Assembly: GCA_014529385.2 (NCBI GenBank)
Contig: CM043965.1
Span: 17,187,912 to 17,251,911, forward strand
Length of the DNA: 64,000 bases
Direction of reading: 5' to 3'
DNA from: Adiantum capillus-veneris
Lineage: Eukaryota; Streptophyta; Polypodiopsida; Polypodiales; Pteridaceae
Every line of letters starts with the position of its first letter. Position 1 is the stretch's first letter. Positions 12,478 to 23,561 of this stretch are shown here, in pieces. A program made the translations under genes and the position numbers. The notes beneath the pieces were generated by a model. That model saw nothing but the letters and a program-made list of their open reading frames with translations. It was not told the origin of the DNA and did not search any database.

Positions 12478-13414
12478 TGTTGGACGGAATATATGCCGCG
12501 ATGGACGTCAGCACAGCGAGAACTCACCTAACATGTAATGTCAGCTAAGGACGAAGCTCGACCTGCAGGCGCGTGGAAGCAAGCATAAGGTGTCAACCTA
12601 CAATCGACCGACTCCTAACCAATTCCTACAGAGGTCTCTACCAATTGTCTAAGTCACAGCCTTCAAGAGTGCAAAAGAGGAGACTTCCTACAATGCTTTC
12701 TAGAGCCGAACACCCATCAAACAATATCGAAACACCATAGAACTTGAAGGAGACCCTACTAATACTAATAGGCCGCTCTCCCTAAGGTCTATGAACCAAA
12801 ATCACGACCCAAAACACCCGGTGCAGAAACACGTAGGATGTCTGGCCGAAATCTGCAGGTCTTCGTTTCCAAAATCTAAAGTGCCTAATGTGTAGCTATA
12901 CTCAATGTGAACGCGTGGATATGCTGCAATGCAAAATCGGACAACATATGCTCACCCAAACAACCAATGAAGCTCATAGAAGGAGCTCACAAAGCCGGAC
13001 CGTACGCACGCAATGTTGGTATCGGCACGTAGCTCTAGTCGAGGGCAATACACTGCATTTCTTTGCACTCGATTCCGACCACCGTAGCACACGTAGCGTC
13101 AAGATGAAGCTCACACACTCTCTCTCGTACACAGTACGCTCACTCACAGACTTCAAAACTTGTTTTAAAATGACAAAAGGTTTTTCATTAAGGTCAAAAA
13201 GTGGTATATATACCTTACAACTTCTCAAACCCTAAAGTTCCAAAATCAACCATCTACTCACTCTAACTATCAAAACTAGGATACAATCTGGAAACTTCTA
13301 TAAGTCCCAATATTTACAAGGTGGAAAATCGGGTTTTCCTCAATGAATGAATAATTACAAAAATAATAGTCCTCTGGGTAGTTAGATGTCGTGGGGTGTG
13401 TCCAGCGTCTAACA
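12478..13414 (-). repeat. E1 3' LTR
   Basis: On the plus strand it begins TGTTGGACGG and ends TCTAACA, directly abutting the polypurine tract. It is alignable by eye with the E2 LTR (GCGAGAACTCA, GTGTAGCT..ACTC and GATATGCTGCA blocks). It contains a half-site, CACGTAGGATGTCT (12830-12843), equal to one arm of the E1 internal palindrome. It lacks the long CT tract found in E2. Confidence 0.8.
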
Positions 13415-13429
13415 TCCCCCCCCCTCCTT
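13415..13429 (-). promoter_or_regulatory. E1 3' polypurine tract
   Basis: Minus strand reads AAGGAGGGGGGGGGA immediately before the LTR. This is the expected primer site for plus-strand DNA synthesis. A small inverted repeat (CATGTC-N6-GACATG) follows on the plus strand at about 13432-13450. Confidence 0.8.
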
Positions 13430-13431
13430 GT

Positions 13432-16015
13432 TCATGTCATCCCCGACATGGCCTTGATCAACTGCTTCATCTTATCGTTTCCCACATCTTTAGCAGTGAT
13501 TCGTACCTGGCATGTAGGTTCAGCATTGTTGGGCCAAAGATATCTGTATTCATAGTGACTCGAACCCCGTATAGAATACCGCTTCAAAATCCTGGAGGTG
13601 ATATGATGGTAGAAACATGATTCTTTGATACAGCGCATGTATCACCTCCTTGGAAGGCTGACCTGACAGATCATAAGAACATCTGTATGTATCTTGGAAG
13701 AAGAATATGCTGTCAGTCACCTGGCCTGGATTGAAGGTCTCGAACACTGCTAAGATGGTTCTGCAAATCTTCCTCATCATAATGCATGTAAGGTCAGGTG
13801 AGCCAACGAACAACTTTATGGCGCCCGTTAGGGTTTTCACCATGTATTGGACACTTATTCTCTCACCTGCCTTCATGCCCGGCAACTTTGGGTAATTCAG
13901 TCAAGTGGGTTGGCTTCTTTATAAAATTTCTTGTGCCTTCCACGTCCTAATTCTTGGTAGAGGACAGAAGCTAAGGTTGTCTCTGATATGTTTAGGTGCC
14001 TCTACCAAGTGGATTAGGTATTGTGGGTACTTGGTAAGCCAAGCCTTCCTCCACTTTGGCTGAGAATCTACTATAAGCTTAACTCCTTCTGGCTTCGAGG
14101 TGTCTGCATTGTAGAGAGGTACCATTGACTCTTCTCTGATCCGCTTGTTGATTGTTGCTGCCTCATATTTCATCAATGGATATGGGAGAGAGGGTTGAAG
14201 CCACTCGCGCCTGAGATTGCTAGCGTCGATCTTCTGAATTGTCATAGATTTGAAGACCCTCTGCTCCCATCCAAGGCTTCCTTTGTGCTTTCCCTTAGCT
14301 CTGCCTCTATTGCCTTATGCAATTTTTCCTCCTCTTCTTGTGTTAGATCCTGTGGCTCTTGAGAGGATCCTACTATGCTTTCCTCTTGCATGGGTGTGTC
14401 CATAGGATCTGCCACATTTTCGAGGTCGATGCCCTCATTGGCGGCTGGCCCTGAGCTTTCTTCCTCTGCTTGTTGGTGGCCTTTTAACTCCTCAATTTGC
14501 TTGAGGAGTGTTTGCTTTCCGCTTTAGCTTCTCTGCCCATATTCACGAGGAGGTCATTAAGTTCAACGTTTATTCTTTCCGCCTCCTCGAGCTTTTCTTT
14601 ATGCTCTCCACTTCTTCTTGTAGGGGCTTTTGGCTGTCCTCCATTCTTGTTTGCATTACGATAGAACCTTCAGCCATCATTAACCTCTGCTTTTTCTCGA
14701 GAGTCAGCTCCTTCTGAAGTTCTTGCATTTGCTCTTCATATATCTGACTCTCGAAAATGATTTGAGTCAAGCTCGTAGCTCTAACTCTAGCAGGTGATGC
14801 TCGCAGCCTCTCGATGGTTTGATCTTTGACTTTTAATTAGTCCTTGAGCTCAAGGACTTCATCCAGGCTTGCTTCTTGTTCTATCTCTGTTTTTTCCTTG
14901 GCATTTCTTATGGCCTCTACTTCTTTCGATTCTTCGACCAGTTGTAGTGTCAGATTATCCCTTTCTCTTTTGACATCTCGCAATGACTTGCTGAGCTGCA
15001 GACACTCTTCTTCAGCTGCTTGTATTCTTTTTGTTGCTGCCTCATTTGCTTCTTCCATTGCTTGGCAGTTTTGTAGAGCCGTTGCCAATCTGGCCTACAG
15101 GTCATCATCTCTCTCTTTTTGCCTGGCTTTGTGCCTGCAGAGAATCCACTTCCTTTTTTATCTGTTCTTTAGTGGCTTTGAGAGTCGTCATTTCTTCCTC
15201 TGAAGCCATGGATTGTGCTCGCAACCCGGCTAGCTTTGTCATTACCACGTCCCAATCATTAGAGGGCCGGTGTAGGTCTACAGTGTTTGTAGAAATTTAT
15301 TTAAGTTCCACTAGCCGGATGCCTTGCATCTGTTCTTTATGCCCTGTCCTTGCCAAGTCGAATGCGACTATGGCGGCTTCTTCCTTTGTATAGCCTGCAG
15401 CTAGCAAGTCCAAAAATGCATAATAGGCCTCATCTAATCCTTTTTGCTCAGACTCAAGCTTGGCCTCTTCCTTTGTCTCAGGTTCCTGCCTTTGCTCTTG
15501 CTTCTCAGCTTGCCTTTCATCTTGTTTTTCCTCAGCCTCTTTATCTTCTGGTGGAGGCCTTCTAGGAGGTGGTGATGGCGGTGGTGATGGCTGTGGGCTG
15601 GGTTGAGGGCTATCTGGTAAAGCTGCCGGTTTGCCCTTAAGTCCCTGTCTGCTTTTGTTTTCCTTTCCATTTCTTGGCTTTCTTGTTCATCTAGCAGTGT
15701 TTGCCTTATCTGCTCCACTTCCTCCTCGGTGAAAGTGACATGGAGAATGTTTTCCGCTGCAGCATCAAGAATCTCAAAATTTTTGATATAATCTTCAAAG
15801 CGGTCCCTTTGCACTCTTCTGGATGATCCGTACATAGACTCGAGAGATGGCTTCCAGAGTTCGTTTAAATCCCCCTTGAGGGCTCTTTCTGCTCGGAAAC
15901 TCTCCATCAGCCTCTCGAGTCTTGCCGCTTTTTGTGACCTTGTCTCTTTGGCCAGCACTTGAGAAAACTCTTTCTTTCCTTTCTTCTGCTCAGGCTAGTG
16001 TTCTTTATGGCTCAT
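13432..16015 (-). pseudogene. E1 coiled-coil 3' ORF (broken)
   Basis: Additional ORF between pol and the 3' LTR, homologous along its length to the E2 protein at 23562-25876. Pieces in order are 15434-16015 (R-A-E-R-A-L-K-G-D motif, basic start), 14837-15088 and 14570-14770 (heptad-rich, Glu/Lys/Leu coiled coil), 13919-14245 and 13432-13885 (a C-terminal globular region with M-V-K-T-L-T-G-x-I-K-L-F and Q-R-I-M-F-L-P-S). The ATG at 16015 is followed six codons later by TAG. Unlike E2, no N-terminal module precedes this start; the flanking leader sequence comes directly before it. Function is unknown. The dimer-forming coiled coil and absence of transmembrane segments argue against an envelope protein. 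Confidence 0.6.
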
Positions 16016-16173
16016 CTTCCTTGTCTTCGCAACCAAGAGACGGCTAGAGCCAGTTGAAGAGGACTCGAGCCGTCTCTTATCCAAATGACTTGAAAATTGA
16101 AATTAAAGCTTAAAAGGAACTTGTGAAGCTGTGTATGTGCTCACAGTGCAAATCTGGCCAAAAATTTCCTTCT

Positions 16174-17037
16174 AGACATCCTACGCGTAGGATGTCTTTT
16201 TCATCATAATTGGTTCATACTTGACATGCAGGTAGGGTCAGGCTCATGGAACATGGCTATATGCTTGGATTTGAATTTGGATATCAAAAAGTGGATTTTT
16301 GGGCTGATTCAGGCTTAAGGTCACAATTTGGGTAGAATGTCCATCATAGGTAGCAATTGATGTCCAAATGGGTTGAAAATTGGTATATGGGCTCAATGCA
16401 CCATGGTATTGGCTCCCATGATGTCATTCCTTGCACAGAAGGCTAAAATTATGTTGGAGACATCCTACGCATCATCAAAATGACATGAAACTTGTTCTGT
16501 GGGTTGTCCTTGGCCTATGGAACATGGCCATGTTCTTGGATTTGAATTTGGACAAGATTTGGTGCTTGTAGGGCTTTGTGAGGTGTTTTTTGGGCTCAAA
16601 AAGTGTATCTTGAAGGTGTTGGGGGTCAAAAGTGATTAGAATGGCTTCAAACTTGACATATGGGCTCTTGTTGATGAGGTAATTAGATCTGGAATGATAA
16701 ATCATCCCTTCCATGTCAAAAGGGTCCATTAGACATCCTACGCGTAGGATGTCTATTTCATCCTTTTTTCTCCCTGACCACACAGATTGTTTGCTGATGT
16801 GTTGGTGAATGTGTTGCAAGTTTCATGGGATTTGGACAAGATTTGGTAGGTATTTGGCCCATTATTGCCTCTATGCCCTAACTTTGTGTTTTTCCATGCA
16901 TATGAGGTCAAATCTGATCCAATTGTGATGAAACTTGGTGTATGGCTTGTAAATGTCATTCAGAACATGTGCATGACAAAAAATGTTGAGGTTTGTGCCA
17001 AAAAGTGCCCTTGAGATATCCTACGCGTAGGATGTCT
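16174..17037. repeat. E1 palindrome array (four sites, about 284-bp period)
   Basis: Copies at 16174-16197, 16458-16470 (right arm lost), 16731-16754 and 17014-17037. The unit is AGACATCCTACG followed by its exact reverse complement; the last copy has one change (AGATATC). Starts are 284, 273 and 283 bp apart. The sequence between sites is weakly repetitive (GGATTTGAATTTGGA, ATGGAACATGGC), consistent with diverged tandem units. The array lies just upstream, in the minus sense, of the 3' ORF. Confidence 0.9.
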
Positions 17038-18641
17038 ATTGGTGATTTTTTCAGTGCTAGTGCTCCCAGTGCTTGCCCTTTGCTCCCCTAAGTCCCTTTT
17101 GAGCCTAATTTCAACAAAAAAGTCAAGTGGATAGAGTATAACTCCTTGTGTGGACTTCAGAGCCTCCGAGCCGTTTTTTGACTTTTGGAGTGCTTTTCGG
17201 CGATAAAACTTCTCGATGTTGGTCTCCATAGCTTCCCAATCCCTTGGGGATCCTTGCCGTATGGTTTTTGTCGACTTTGGCTTCACCGGAGCTCCATTTG
17301 GCAATTTGTCGCTCTAGAAGCACCCTTGGTTGCGTTTACATACCTTTGATGATTTGTGGTGGTCTACCACCATAGGACTTGGTTGTTGATGGTCTAGGAA
17401 AGCCGCTCGTGAAATTTGGTGGCAAACGGACTTGCGGTATGGCCGCAAGTGCAATTTGACACTTTGTGTGTCTGATGCCGTTTCTGAGTTTTAGTGCCGC
17501 TTTGGATCACTTTTTGGTCATGCGGGTCATATAGACTTGTCGAGCATGTCGAGATGCTCCTACCCATAAATTTTGGTAGCATTTGGTCGCCGTTTCACCG
17601 ATTTCCCATTGGGTGGCCTCTTGCGGGTTTTTGGGAATTAGGGTTTTTCCCGATGGTTTCCCACTGCCTTTGGACATCCAAGACTGGTCTCCTAGACTAG
17701 GGTAAACCGCTGATGAAGTCTTCTTGCTTTCAGGTTAGCCGTTAGGCCGCCGTCTCTACCTGTAGGTCTCTACCGCTCGCTTTGTGTGTGACTCCTACGC
17801 TACTTCTCACGACATAACGACAAACATGCGCGAAAAGCTCAAGGAGGTGAGCCTACCTCTCATGTCTCGAGCTGGTTGGGTAGACGTGCGCATCGTAGAA
17901 TCTACTGGAAGGTCGATCCGCTCTAGGTGGTAGAAGCTCTCTCCCAGAGTCAATAGTGAAAATGAGCTAAAAATGGGGTGAAAATTTCTTATAATGGAGG
18001 TCCCCGAACCACTTTTCATGAAATTTGACATGTGCTCCTATCTTATTGCGAGATGCGGTTTAGGCTCAAAAATTTCTTGATTTGGACTCCATTTGCTCTA
18101 TTTACCAGAAATTTGGCATTTCGGTGAAAACCTGACCAAAACACGCTTTCCGCTCTAGTCTCATAATTGCACCCCCACTGTACCATAGGTTGTCCTATAG
18201 TCACTGATCCTCACCATATTTTTTGTTTTTCATTACGATTGTTTTTCACCTGCTTTTTGTATTTTTGAAGTTTTTCTGCCGAAAATTAGCAAAATTAAAA
18301 GGAAAATAGCAAATCAAACCCAGAAAATCCCCAAATCATAATAAATCACAAACATCATCGCAACACATTATATACACTCACATGCAGTTTTTATGGCCGG
18401 ATTTCTCTGTTTTACCAATATTTTGTCTGAAAATAGCAATTTCTACTTATATACACACACCTAGGGGCTTGATTTGGCGTTTGGCCCCATATACTTGTAG
18501 ATTCATACTGTATAAGGGCATATATACTTGGGTTACTCCAGAGAATTTCGCAATCAAACAACAACCCTTAAAATAGTCAAAGTCATGCCCTTTTTTGCTG
18601 TTTCTGTCATTGGTTCCGCATTTGAGAGTGTCTCTAGAATG
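17038..18641 (-). other. E1 spacer between palindrome array and internal polypurine tract
   Basis: No coding region is supported. It corresponds in position to the E2 spacer at 28001-29608, with local similarity such as CATGTGCTCCTATCT and AGTCTACCTCTCATGTC-like blocks. Open frames are short and lack motifs. Confidence 0.55.
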
Positions 18642-18655
18642 CCTCCCCCCTCCTA
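18642..18655 (-). promoter_or_regulatory. E1 internal polypurine tract
   Basis: Minus strand reads TAGGAGGGGGGAGG, about 235 bp downstream of the Trp-repeat coding region. It resembles the 3' polypurine tract and has a counterpart at the same place in E2. It may act as a second plus-strand primer. Confidence 0.6.
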
Positions 18656-18890
18656 GCCGGAGTCCTCCCGACGACAAGGTTTTGCCTCGGAGTATGTGCC
18701 GTGCATAGGTTGAAAAATTTGTGCTAATACCTGGCCGATTAATGTGGCCCTACTTTATGCATACTCGGTCAATGCATGGAAAGATTAATGTTGTGCAAGA
18801 GAAGGGAATAAGCAAGATGCTTATTGGCATTCGCTGTCGAGGTTTTCTTCATTCTTTTCAAGTAGCAGTTGTAACTCTATTTCTCTCTGT

Positions 18891-20125
18891 TTAATTGTCT
18901 TTTTGGCAAAAGGCAATTGCTTTGCCGACACTGTTGATGGAGTCGTAGCTATTTCTAAGGATAGAATTGGCTGGGATGTAATGGCTATGGGCCTTATGAC
19001 CTTGAATTTCCATTGGTATTTTATTGCTTCCTTTTTTGTAGATGTTTTGGCTCTTTTTGTTTGCCACTGGTTTGTCTTTTATCGGCATCCACATATGTCG
19101 GTTCTCCTTTTTGAAATGCAGTTGTCTGCTGTCCATTGTTGCTTGTACTGTAGGTAGTTGCTTTTGCTTTGGTATCCAAATGTGAGTGACATTTGGGTTA
19201 TGGCTAAGGATTTTCTTTGGGATCCACATTCGTTTTATGCCCTTGGTTTGGGGTTGAACCGTCTGCTTTGTTGGAATCCGTTGGTTACATTGTTGTTTTT
19301 CCGCCATTGCATTTCTATCTTTCCGCATCCATACTTGTTTACCTTGTTTTGGTAGCCTAGATTTTTGCATTGTGGCCGGTGACTTGATCTGTCTATAAGT
19401 AGTATGGTTTGATTTTTCCTTAATTTTGGACTCGGGTTTCTTGTTGTTCTTTGATGGCATTTGTGCTTTTGGCTTTGTTTCAGTGATTGCATAGTTTGCA
19501 GTTGTTCATGATGGTATTGCTGAGCAAAATCTATCATCTGTTGTTTATGTTCGTGCTGAATTTTGACTGCCTTTGCTTTCCAACTTCTATCTGCACATTG
19601 TATGCTTTTTGCCAAGGTACGTTGCCTAGCATCATTGGGTGTTGTGTGCTTTCATCTGTCACCACATAGAATTTGTGTGGATAAATATATTGTTGTATCT
19701 GTACATGCAATATAGTCCATCCCAATGTTTTTAATGGGTGTGATGTGCTACTTTCCAGCACTTGGGGAGTAGGATGAAGTTGATCTGTGACCTTGAGCTG
19801 CTGGTATAATCCGTAAGAGATCAAATTTGCTTAAGCACCCGAATCAAGCAATGCTGTTGATTCAACTTGATTGCTACCCACTTTGACTGTAATTATTGGC
19901 TCCACTGTTTCCTCCTCCAACTTCCTCAGTCGAATGGCATTGATTCTCAATGGTGGTCCACTTTGTTGTTGTTGTCGCAGAAGCCATCTTTTTGCAATGC
20001 GTTCTTGTGCTTCCGCTTGAGCTTCCTCCCGTACTCTCTGTTTTTCCTTCATTCTTTGTTTTCCTTGATGAAGTTGTTGGAGCATCTCCTGTGTGAGTGG
20101 TAGATGATACCTCCTCAGTCGACAT
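18891..20125 (-). pseudogene. E1 second retropepsin and Trp-repeat region (broken)
   Basis: Downstream of the integrase. 19831-20125 encodes a charged, Gln/Glu/Arg-rich helix and then I-N-A-I-R..V-K-V-G-S-N-Q-V-E-S-T-A-L-L-D-S-G-A, the first half of an aspartic protease, ending at a stop right after the D-S-G-A motif. 19534-19824 continues it with L-H-V-Q-I-Q-Q-Y-I-Y-P-H-K-F-Y-V-V and a Q-H-P-M-M-L-G flap/core segment. 18891-19460 holds Trp motifs such as K-R-M-W-I-P-K and H-I-W-I-P-K. The same arrangement occurs in E2, so this is a lineage feature and not a chance fusion. Cleavage role is inferred from the motif. Confidence 0.7.
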
Positions 20126-20249
20126 CCACTAATTCAGTTTGGCATTTCTTCACCTGCTAATGTAGCAAGCTTGACAGCTCCACTTTGTGATAGATCACTA
20201 ATCACAAATGGTCCCATCCCTCGCTTTTTAAGTTTCTTGGCATGTTGTT

Positions 20250-21062
20250 TCAAGTATAAACAAGTACGTAATCACTTGTTTTTAACTCTTTGGTACGCAC
20301 ATGTTTGTCAAAAAATTCCTTTTGTCTTCTCTTTTTAGCATAGATTGACGCGCCAACCCGTAAGCAGAGTTTATCTAGTTTTTCAAGATCATCAATCCTT
20401 GAAGAGAGCTCATGCCCTGTCCATTCCAAGCGTTTTGCTACTCGTAGAGTTGGGATTAAGAACTCTATGGGTAGTATAGCATGTAGCCCAAATACCATGT
20501 TGTATGGTGTTGTTCCTATTGATGTTTTGTAAGATACCCTGTATGCCCATAGTGTTGAGTGTAGATGCTGATCCCAATCTGTTCGTGATTCTGACACTAT
20601 TTTAAAGAGAACCGTGCATAGTGTTTTATTTGTGGCCTCAACTTGCCCATTGACCTGTGGATGGTATGGTGCAGATTTCCTATGTATGACCATGAATTCC
20701 TCTAGCAGATATTCAATGACTTCATTGAGAAAATGTGTTCCACGGTCACTGAAAATTTCTATTGGTAACTCGTAACGCACAAAAACATTCTCATACAATA
20801 ATTGTGTCGTGGTGCGTGCATCAGCTTTTTGTGTTGCTTTGGCTTCGACCCATTTTGTGAGATAGGTCATAGCCACAATGATATATTGGGTATGGGTGCG
20901 ATATGCAGGGAGTGAGATAGGTCCCACAAAATCAATGCCCCACTTTGCAAATGCTCTTGCTCCCTTCATTGGCCGTAATGGCATCTCATCTCTTTTTATT
21001 GACATCTTGGTGCGTTGACATGCATCACAGCGCTTTACAAACTCTTCTGCATCCATGTGCAA
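20250..21062 (-). pseudogene. E1 integrase catalytic core
   Basis: Open for 270 codons. The C-x2-C of the second zinc module (R-C-D-A-C-Q-R-T-K) is followed by the DDE core: W-G-I-D-F-V-G-P, then F-S-D-R-G-T-H-F, then N-G-Q-V-E-A-T-N-K. It continues to L-W-A-Y-R-V, T-T-P-Y-N-M-V-F-G-L and G/S-D-Y-V-L-V-Y-T, where a stop interrupts the polyprotein. Integrase joins element cDNA to nuclear DNA. All three catalytic acidic residues are present, but the frame is closed on both sides by stops or frameshifts. Confidence 0.8.
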
Positions 21063-22363
21063 TGTAGGCCACCAAATTCCTGCGGTTAAGACAACTTTTG
21101 TTGTCTTATCGCTCGAAAAATGGCCTCCACTTATTCCGCTATGCGCATGTTCTAGAATCAGCAGGTATTCGCTTTCACTTGCACAGATTCTAAGTTGATT
21201 GTCCTTTCCCTGCTTATAGAGTTGATTCCCAATTAACTAAAAGTCACAAGCTTCCAGCTCTATAGCTTTTTCCTGTGCTCTTGTGATGTTCTCAGGGAAC
21301 ATCCTAGTGGTTAAGAAGTCAATGATATATTGACTCCATGCAGGTGCTATGTTTACTTGAAACAAAGTTGCGTGATCCACTGGTCGTTTGGCAGTACATA
21401 TAGTACAATTGGTAACATAGGAATGTGTGTCCGCATACATAGTTGGCCAATAAACCCCTAACTGTTTCAGTCTCTGGTGTGTTTTCACTATTGAACAATG
21501 AAATGCACAACCCTGTACATGTGCCTCTTCAAGGTAGCACTCGAATTCTTGCGGATTTATACATAATCGTAGGATTAGGTCTGATCCAAGATGATACAGC
21601 CGTCCTGCTATCAACTGGAAGTTTTTTGTTTGTCGAATTGTTTGCTGTTTGGATCTTCATTCTGTATTATCAAACTCACTTCCGAAGGAAAGAATGCTAA
21701 CAATTTCCTGAGACCATTTGGGTACCATTTCAATGTTGAAAAGGTAAGCATCTGGTATGTCATCATCTACTCCTTCAGGAGCTTCCCCGTTGTGTATCCT
21801 CGAAAGATGATCTGCTCGTAGATGGGTTTTACCCTTTTTGACCACCACTGTGAAGTCAAACTCTAGCAATATAATAAACCAGCGTACGGTTCTCCCTGTA
21901 TTGCAAGGTTTATTTACTAGGTACAAGGATCTTGATGATCCGTGAAGAACACAAATTTTTTTGAAAGCAAATAATGTCGAAATTTCTTTACAGCATAAAT
22001 CATTCCTAACCCTTCCCACTCGGTGGTTGTGTAGTTCTTCTCTGCTGCACTGTTTAACTGTCGGCTCGCATAGCAAACCGGAAAATCCATTGTTCCATCT
22101 CCCGGTTGAGCTAGAATACTTCCAAGGGCATATGCTGAAGCATCAATGTGCACATGGAATATCTTTTCCCAATCTGGTGCCTTTAGTACAGGTGCTGATA
22201 TAAGGTTTTCCTTTAGCTTTTGGAATGAAGTTTCACACTCCTCGGTCCCCTCGAAATTGACTAGCAAACATTTTTTTACAGAGTTTTTGCGATAACCGCA
22301 TACATGTTTATGATCTTTGATAATATACGTAGTGTCCCATGAATGATTGCACCTGTTTCGCAT
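21063..22363 (-). pseudogene. E1 RNase H and tandem integrase zinc modules (broken)
   Basis: 21917-22363 encodes the gypsy RNase H start (F-H-V-H-I-D-A-S-A-Y-A-L-G) with T-T-T-E-W-E-G. 21657-22076 encodes its end (F-D-F-T-V-V-V-K-K-G-K-T-H-L-R-A-D-H-L-S-R). 21237-21614 encodes a first integrase zinc module, E-E-A-H..F-H with C-T-I-C. A second module with H-A-H-S..G-G-H-F and C-D-A-C lies at about 21010-21155, just before the core. Linker W-S-Q-Y-I-I-D-F-L sits between them. Several frameshifts. Confidence 0.7.
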
Positions 22364-22541
22364 TAGTAGGCCTGGGCAGGTCTACAATGACTTTGACTTT
22401 GTCTAGGTCTGTGGTTATGCCATTTCTTGAGACAATGTGTCCTAAGATTCGGCCTTGCTTAACCATAAATACACACTTTTCTGGGTTAAGGCAGATTCGA
22501 TATGTCCTGCACTTTTCAAAGACCTTTTGCAAATGGTCCAT
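22308..22541 (-). pseudogene. E1 RT, downstream fragment cut by E2
   Basis: Encodes M-D-H-L-Q-K-V-F-E-K-C-R-T-Y-R-I-C-L-N-P-E-K-C, the RT thumb/connection region after the YMDD motif. It joins exactly in frame to the fragment ending at 41715 when E2 and one TSD copy are removed. Confidence 0.85.
22537..22541. repeat. Target-site duplication of E2 (left)
   Basis: TCCAT here and again at 41715-41719 flank the complete E2 element, the expected 5-bp duplication made by a gypsy integrase. Confidence 0.95.
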
Positions 22542-23163
22542 TGTTAAGGCGGTTACGCCGCTAGCGGAAGCTAAATAGCGAGAACTCAACCAACAACAGA
22601 ATTTGTCAGACGAGGACGAGCTTGACCCGCAGGCGCATGGAAACAACTAGGTGGGTGTCAAATCACCTACTCGACCTTCTAATGACAATCACTACTAAGG
22701 AAATCAAATCTAAGTTCTAAAATACGCAAGTGACTGAAATCCGTACTACGAACGAATGCTATACGAAACAGGATCTAGAATCATTGAATCGATCTCAAAC
22801 TCAAGGGGAAGTCTATGCACTAGGTAAGAACAACACCCTAAAGACTTGAACTGCAAAATCAACCTATAACCACTCCGTGCGGTAAACGCGTATGAAGACA
22901 GGCCAAAAATACAGGTGACCGAAACTTGACCCCGATGGTACTAATGTGTAGCTCTACTCGTTGTGGTTCTATAGATATGCTGCACGCTCTATTCCGACAC
23001 ACGAGTTGGAAGAAAACTCACACCGAAGCTCGTAGGAACTTACCACACATAGAAGCCGATAGCGCGCACTCTTGGTATCTGTGCGTAGCTCTCGCCGTTG
23101 CTAACACAATGGCGGTGTCGCTTCTCCAATGGCGGCTCCGTAGCTCGCGTAGCAAGTAGATAA

Positions 23164-23226
<63 letters not shown>

Positions 23227-23512
23227 ACACAGTCACGGCGCTCAAAAACTCACTTGATTAATAATCTGAATCCCCTTAGGTTACAAAAACTTTGGCTTAT
23301 ATACCTCAGCCTTGGAGGTGAGAACATCTCTAACTAATTACATCAGCAAGTGAAATTACTTCGGGATTACAAGCTGGAAACTCAATTGAGTCCCGTTACT
23401 TAATGAATGGCTCAATCAAAATCAATGTCGGAAAGACATTTATTACAATCAATGGTTACAAAAATGATGAGTGTGAGCAAAAATGTGGGTGTGATCCTCT
23501 GCTGGCTCAACA
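22542..23512 (-). repeat. E2 3' LTR
   Basis: 971 bp, plus strand TGTTAAGGCGG to GGCTCAACA. It contains a (CT)n tract at about 23166-23224, and ACGCGTATGA at 22887-22896, a half-site matching the E2 palindrome arm. Confidence 0.95.
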
Positions 23513-23524
23513 CTCCCCCCCTCC
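23513..23524 (-). promoter_or_regulatory. E2 3' polypurine tract
   Basis: Minus strand reads GGAGGGGGGGAG immediately before the 3' LTR. It is followed on the plus strand by an inverted repeat CATGTC..GACATG near 23530, as in E1. Confidence 0.85.
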
Positions 23525-23561
23525 GCGTTCATGTCGTCCCTGACATGACCTTTATGCTTGG

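Larger units (their letters stand above)
12478..22541 (-). mobile_element. E1: gypsy element, 3' part (split by E2)
   Basis: Minus-strand relative of E2. Reading leftward it holds the end of RT, RNase H, two integrase zinc modules, integrase core, a second retropepsin with Trp repeats, an internal polypurine tract, a palindrome array, a coiled-coil 3' ORF, a 3' polypurine tract and a 3' LTR. E2 is inserted in the RT frame at 22541/41715 with a 5-bp TSD. The 5' side of E1 continues at 41715-42901 and is then lost at the E3 boundary, so gag, first protease, PBS and 5' LTR are absent. Frameshifts and stops are frequent, so E1 is older than E2. Confidence 0.85.

Noticed and set aside
12888-13235. 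115-codon frame
   Set aside because: It lies within the E1 LTR, and the corresponding part of the E2 LTR does not conserve it.
22926-23159. 77-codon frame repeated at 41095-41328
   Set aside because: Identical because both are copies of the E2 LTR; not a duplicated gene.
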